Assembly (NCBI RefSeq): GCF_007997075.1
Contig: NZ_VORS01000010.1
Coordinates: 62,001-126,000, forward strand
Reading direction: 5' to 3'
Source of the DNA: Polaribacter sp. IC073
GTDB lineage: Bacteria; Bacteroidota; Bacteroidia; Flavobacteriales; Flavobacteriaceae
Length of the DNA stretch: 64,000 nucleotides
Both the position numbers and the translations under genes were made by a program. Under the pieces are notes generated by a model. The model was not told where the DNA came from. It worked only from the letters and a program-made list of their open reading frames with translations, and ran no database searches. Below, in pieces: positions 61,127 through 64,000 of this stretch; within the stretch, counting starts at the first letter, position 1, and each line of letters opens with the position of its first letter.

Positions 61127-61942
61127 TTAAACTGCTACGTCATATTCACGTAAAGCATCATTTAAAGATGTTTTTTTGTTGGTACTTTCCTTTCTTTTTC
61201 CAATAATTAATGCACAAGGCACATTAAATTCTCCCGCGGCAAACTTCTTAGTATAACTTCCAGGAATTACCACAGAACGCGCTGGAACTCTTCCTTTCAT
61301 TTCTACAGGCTCATCACCAGTTACATCAATAATTTTAGTACTCATTGTTAACACAACATTTGCACCTAAAACGGCTTCTTTTTCTACTCTTACACCTTCT
61401 ACAACAATACATCTAGAACCTATAAAAGCACCATCTTCTATAATTACAGGAGCTGCTTGTAAAGGCTCTAAAACACCACCAATACCAACTCCACCAGAAA
61501 GGTGTACGTTTTTACCAATTTGTGCACAAGAACCAACGGTAGCCCAAGTATCAACCATTGTTCCTTCATCTACATACGCACCAATATTTACATAACTTGG
61601 CATTAAAATAGTTCCAGGAGCAATATAAGCACCGTGTCTTGCAACCGCATTTGGCACGACTCTAATTCCTCTTTCTGCAAAGTTTTTCTTCAATGGAATT
61701 TTATCATGATATTCGAAAATACCAGCTTCTAGAGTTTCCATTTTCTGAATCGGAAAATATAAAACTACCGCTTTCTTAACCCATTCATTTACTTGCCAAC
61801 CGTCTGTTGTTGGTTCTGCAACTCTTAATGTTCCTTTATCTAATAAATCAACTACTTTTCTAATAGTATCAATCGTATTTTGTTCTTTTAATAAGTCACG
61901 ATTTTCCCAAGCGGACTCTATAATTTCTCTAATTTCTTTCAT
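61127..61942 (-). CDS. dapD: 2,3,4,5-tetrahydropyridine-2,6-dicarboxylate N-succinyltransferase
   Basis: 271 aa. The left-handed beta-helix hexapeptides (GTILMPSYVNIGAYVDEGTM, VGSCAQIGKNVHLSGGVGIG) and ENRDLLKEQNT near the start match DapD, which acylates tetrahydrodipicolinate in lysine/diaminopimelate synthesis. It lies 13 bp upstream-side of the GT2 gene on the same strand and has a TATATTTG box 20 bp before the ATG. Confidence 0.95.
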   Translation of the reverse strand: MKEIREIIESAWENRDLLKEQNTIDTIRKVVDLLDKGTLRVAEPTTDGWQVNEWVKKAVVLYFPIQKMETLEAGIFEYHDKIPLKKNFAERGIRVVPNAVARHGAYIAPGTILMPSYVNIGAYVDEGTMVDTWATVGSCAQIGKNVHLSGGVGIGGVLEPLQAAPVIIEDGAFIGSRCIVVEGVRVEKEAVLGANVVLTMSTKIIDVTGDEPVEMKGRVPARSVVIPGSYTKKFAAGEFNVPCALIIGKRKESTNKKTSLNDALREYDVAV

Positions 61943-61961
61943 TCTAATTGTATGATTTCTG

Positions 61962-61969
61962 CAAATATA
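61962..61969 (-). promoter_or_regulatory. -7 box upstream of dapD
   Basis: TATATTTG on the minus strand, 19 bp before the dapD ATG. Confidence 0.55.
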
Positions 61970-62039
61970 AATTTATCTATAAAAACAGTAAGCGAAGATA
62001 CATTTTTTAAACAGATATTTCTGCTTTGTTTAAAAAACG

Positions 62040-62047
62040 TATTTTTG
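62040..62047 (+). promoter_or_regulatory. -7 box upstream of ruvX
   Basis: TATTTTTG, 15 bp before the ruvX ATG, divergent from the dapD promoter. Confidence 0.55.
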
Positions 62048-62062
62048 CAAAAACAATTATAA

Positions 62063-62488
62063 ATGGCTAGAATTTTAGCAATCGATTTCGGAAAAAAGAG
62101 AACAGGAATTGCAGTTACAGATGAGATGCAAATAATTGCTTCTGGTTTAACTACTGTAAATACAACAGAGTTATTGTCTTTTTTAAAAGAGTACACATCT
62201 AAAGAAAAAGTAGAGTTATTTTTAATGGGTCAACCAAAACAAATGGATAATTCGGATAGTGAAAGTGAAGCACTTATTCTACCGTTTTTAAAAAAAATAG
62301 AAAAGTTATTCCCTCAAATTCCTATGAAAAGGATTGATGAGCGTTTTACGTCTAAAATGGCTTTTCAAACAATGATTGATAGTGGGATGAAGAAAAAACA
62401 GCGAAGAAACAAAGCAATGGTAGATGAAATTAGTGCAACCATCATTTTGCAATCTTATTTGACTCAAAATGAACAACAATTTCTTTAG
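62063..62488 (+). CDS. ruvX: Putative pre-16S rRNA nuclease / RuvX (YqgF family)
   Basis: 141 aa. RNase H-like start ARILAIDFGKKRTGIAVTD, the FLMGQPKQMD strand, DERFTSKMAF and the MVDEISATIILQSYL end match YqgF/RuvX, implicated in 16S rRNA 5' maturation and Holliday-junction cleavage. The DUF1919 gene begins inside its last 20 bp. Confidence 0.94.
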   Translation: MARILAIDFGKKRTGIAVTDEMQIIASGLTTVNTTELLSFLKEYTSKEKVELFLMGQPKQMDNSDSESEALILPFLKKIEKLFPQIPMKRIDERFTSKMAFQTMIDSGMKKKQRRNKAMVDEISATIILQSYLTQNEQQFL

Positions 62489-63170
62489 AGAATTATTTCA
62501 ATCTGCAAGAAGAAGATACCGACGGATTTTTCAAGAAAAAATAAGTAAAAAAGATATAGCAACCCTAAAAGATATTAATTTTGTCATTATATCTAATAAT
62601 TGTTGGGGTGGAAAAATTTATAAATGGTTAAAGAGACCTTTTAACTCTCCATTTATAGGTTTAGGAGTTAAGGGAGATTGTTATTTAAAAATTCTTTCCA
62701 ATTTTGATTATTATATGGGGCTACCTCTTAAGTTTACTAAAATAAGTAAATATCCAGATAGAGAAATTACATATCCTTTAGGTATCTTAGATGATGTAGA
62801 AATACACTTTACACATTATGAATCAAAAGAAGAGGCACACGAGAAATGGAATAGAAGAAAAAATAGGATGTTAGAAAATAATAATAAAAACTTATATATT
62901 TTTAAAATCTGTAATTCTTGGGATTCTAACAGAGAACATTTTAAGCTATTTAATGAACTGCCTTATAAAAATAAAATTTCTTTTACAATTTATGATTATA
63001 AAGATTTAAATTTAAAAAATAATTTTTACGTTAAAGAAAGTGATAAAAGCACAAAAGACAATATGGTAAATGGGTCGAGGCTTTTTATACTAACATTTAT
63101 CTATCTAAATATCTTTAAATGGATAAAAAATAACACCGTAAATAACGAAAACATAACTGAAAATTCGTAA
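62469..63170 (+). CDS. DUF1919 family protein, putative exopolysaccharide-related
   Basis: 233 aa. FVIISNNCWGGKIYKWL, PFNSPFIGLGVKGDCYLKIL, YPLGILDDVEIHFTHY and the EEAHEKWNRRKNRM block are clear DUF1919 features; members sit in capsule and exopolysaccharide clusters, with no proven activity. It overlaps the ruvX 3' end by 20 bp and separates ruvX from def. It is markedly more AT-rich and Lys/Asn-rich than its neighbours, which points to insertion of foreign DNA. The C-terminal 40 residues look like a poorly conserved tail. Confidence 0.86.
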   Translation: MNNNFFRELFQSARRRYRRIFQEKISKKDIATLKDINFVIISNNCWGGKIYKWLKRPFNSPFIGLGVKGDCYLKILSNFDYYMGLPLKFTKISKYPDREITYPLGILDDVEIHFTHYESKEEAHEKWNRRKNRMLENNNKNLYIFKICNSWDSNREHFKLFNELPYKNKISFTIYDYKDLNLKNNFYVKESDKSTKDNMVNGSRLFILTFIYLNIFKWIKNNTVNNENITENS

Positions 63171-63187
63171 TTCGTAATTCTAAATTG

Positions 63188-63195
63188 TATTTTTG
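63188..63195 (+). promoter_or_regulatory. -7 box upstream of def
   Basis: TATTTTTG, 28 bp before the def ATG and 17 bp after the DUF1919 stop. Confidence 0.55.
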
Positions 63196-63223
63196 CACTC
63201 GTTTTTAAAATATAAAAAAATAA

Positions 63224-63814
63224 ATGATTTTACCAATTGTTGCATACGGAGATCCTGTTTTAAGAAAAGTTGCTGTAGAAATAGATGCAAATTATCCTGA
63301 TTTAGAAAAATTGATTGCCAATATGAAAGAGACCATGTACAATGCTTCGGGCGTTGGTTTGGCAGCTCCACAAATTGGAAAAGCAATTCGTTTGTTTGCT
63401 ATTGATGCTTCGCCTTTTGCTGAAGATGAAGACCTATCTGAAAATGACAGAGAAGTATTAAAAACATTTAATAAAGTTTTTATAAACGCTAAAATTTTAC
63501 AAGAAGAAGGAGAAGAATGGGTTTTTAACGAAGGCTGTTTAAGTATTCCCGATGTTAGAGAAGATGTTGTTCGTCTGCCTAAAATTACAATCGAATATCA
63601 AGATGAAGACTTTAAAAAGCACACCGAAACTTTAGATGGTTTGGCGGCTAGAGTTTTTCAGCACGAGTATGATCATATCGAAGGAGTTTTGTTTACAGAC
63701 AAGCTTTCATCACTTAAAAAAAGAATCATTAAAAAGAAATTAGAAAATATTTCTAAAGGAAAAATTACAGCAGATTATAGAATGCGTTTTCCAAATCAAA
63801 AAAAAGGTAAATAG
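63224..63814 (+). CDS. def: Peptide deformylase
   Basis: 196 aa. The three motifs are complete: GVGLAAPQIG, EGCLSIPDV (metal Cys) and HEYDHIEGVLF (two metal His and the catalytic Glu). It removes formyl from nascent chains. An acidic insert (DEDLSENDREV) between motifs 1 and 2 is usual in Bacteroidota. The DUF5606 gene follows after 27 bp. Confidence 0.96.
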   Translation: MILPIVAYGDPVLRKVAVEIDANYPDLEKLIANMKETMYNASGVGLAAPQIGKAIRLFAIDASPFAEDEDLSENDREVLKTFNKVFINAKILQEEGEEWVFNEGCLSIPDVREDVVRLPKITIEYQDEDFKKHTETLDGLAARVFQHEYDHIEGVLFTDKLSSLKKRIIKKKLENISKGKITADYRMRFPNQKKGK

Positions 63815-63841
63815 TCTTTAAAGACACAAAAAACATATAAC

Positions 63842-64000
63842 ATGGAATTTAACAAAATTATAGCCGTTACCGGTAAAGCTGGTTTATACCAAGTAGTTTC
63901 TCAATCTAAAAACGCAATCATAGTTGCTTCTTTAGCAGATGATAAAAGAGTCGCAATTAATGCAACTCAAAATGTAAGTTTATTAGAAAACATTGCTATT
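63842..64000 (+). CDS. DUF5606 family protein, N-terminal part (runs off the window)
   Basis: 53 codons are visible: MEFNKIIAVTGKAGLYQVVS, continuing with IIVASLADDKRVAINATQNV. This beta-rich start matches DUF5606, a small Bacteroidota protein commonly directly after def. Function unknown. The 3' end is outside the window. Confidence 0.85.
   Translation, partial: MEFNKIIAVTGKAGLYQVVSQSKNAIIVASLADDKRVAINATQNVSLLENIAI

Noticed and set aside
63160..63180. AATTCGTAATTCGTAATTC tandem as a possible transposon end
   Set aside because: Only a short direct repeat without an inverted partner at the other border of the DUF1919 gene; noted only as a border feature.
1..64000. CRISPR arrays, insertion sequences, prophage or integrase genes
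   Set aside because: No regularly spaced repeats, transposase, integrase or phage structural genes were found in any frame.

Overview
The window is AT-rich, gene-dense bacterial chromosome from a member of the Bacteroidota, most likely a marine Flavobacteriaceae of the Polaribacter type. Supporting signs are the TAnnTTTG -7 promoter boxes, the lack of Shine-Dalgarno leaders, a GldA gliding ABC subunit, GLPGLI-family secreted proteins, a DUF4295 ribosome-operon protein, an S16 with an Ala/Glu-rich tail, menaquinone genes, and many Cys-lipidated or 'AQ'-cleaved exported proteins. The genus is an inference.

Positions 1-12,600 form a one-directional glycan-degradation locus: three GH92 alpha-mannosidases (the first cut by the window edge), a GH20 hexosaminidase lipoprotein, two GH29 alpha-fucosidases, an endonuclease/exonuclease/phosphatase (EEP) lipoprotein and a PNGase F-like amidase. 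Together they look able to release N-glycans from glycoprotein and trim fucose, GlcNAc and mannose. One GH92 has Gln where the family acid Glu is expected, which, next to the EEP phosphatase, suggests phosphomannose processing. No SusC/SusD pair is visible; it may lie upstream.

Positions 12,650-23,140 are mostly housekeeping: rpsP-rimM-tRNA-Ser(GGA), a PA2169-type protein, a DNA polymerase III alpha with an N-terminal proofreading exonuclease, a sugar-lactone oxidase, a HAD phosphatase, gldA and an unknown membrane protein. Positions 23,200-30,570 hold a self-contained envelope module: an outer-membrane barrel, two GLPGLI proteins and a small secreted protein, divergent from a histidine kinase/response regulator pair. 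Three perfectly phased 10-bp direct repeats sit between the two arms. The kinase gene appears frameshifted close to its start.

Positions 30,600-49,530 carry a deoxynucleoside kinase, rimO, an amidase, a LysR/YeiH pair, ftsY, the rpmB-rpmG-DUF4295 operon, cinA, purU, menB, menD, fsa, an SDR and the SRP RNA, with several dispersed intergenic repeats. Positions 49,700-64,000 hold a DUF4199 protein, a glycosyltransferase, a phosphohexomutase-ABC exporter operon, a CCA-adding-type enzyme, an LtaS-like sulfatase-fold protein, a small surface-glycan cluster (GT11 fucosyltransferase, GT25, GT2), dapD, ruvX, an intercalated DUF1919 gene, def and the start of a DUF5606 gene.

All calls rest on reading the sequence and translations by eye. 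No database search was run.
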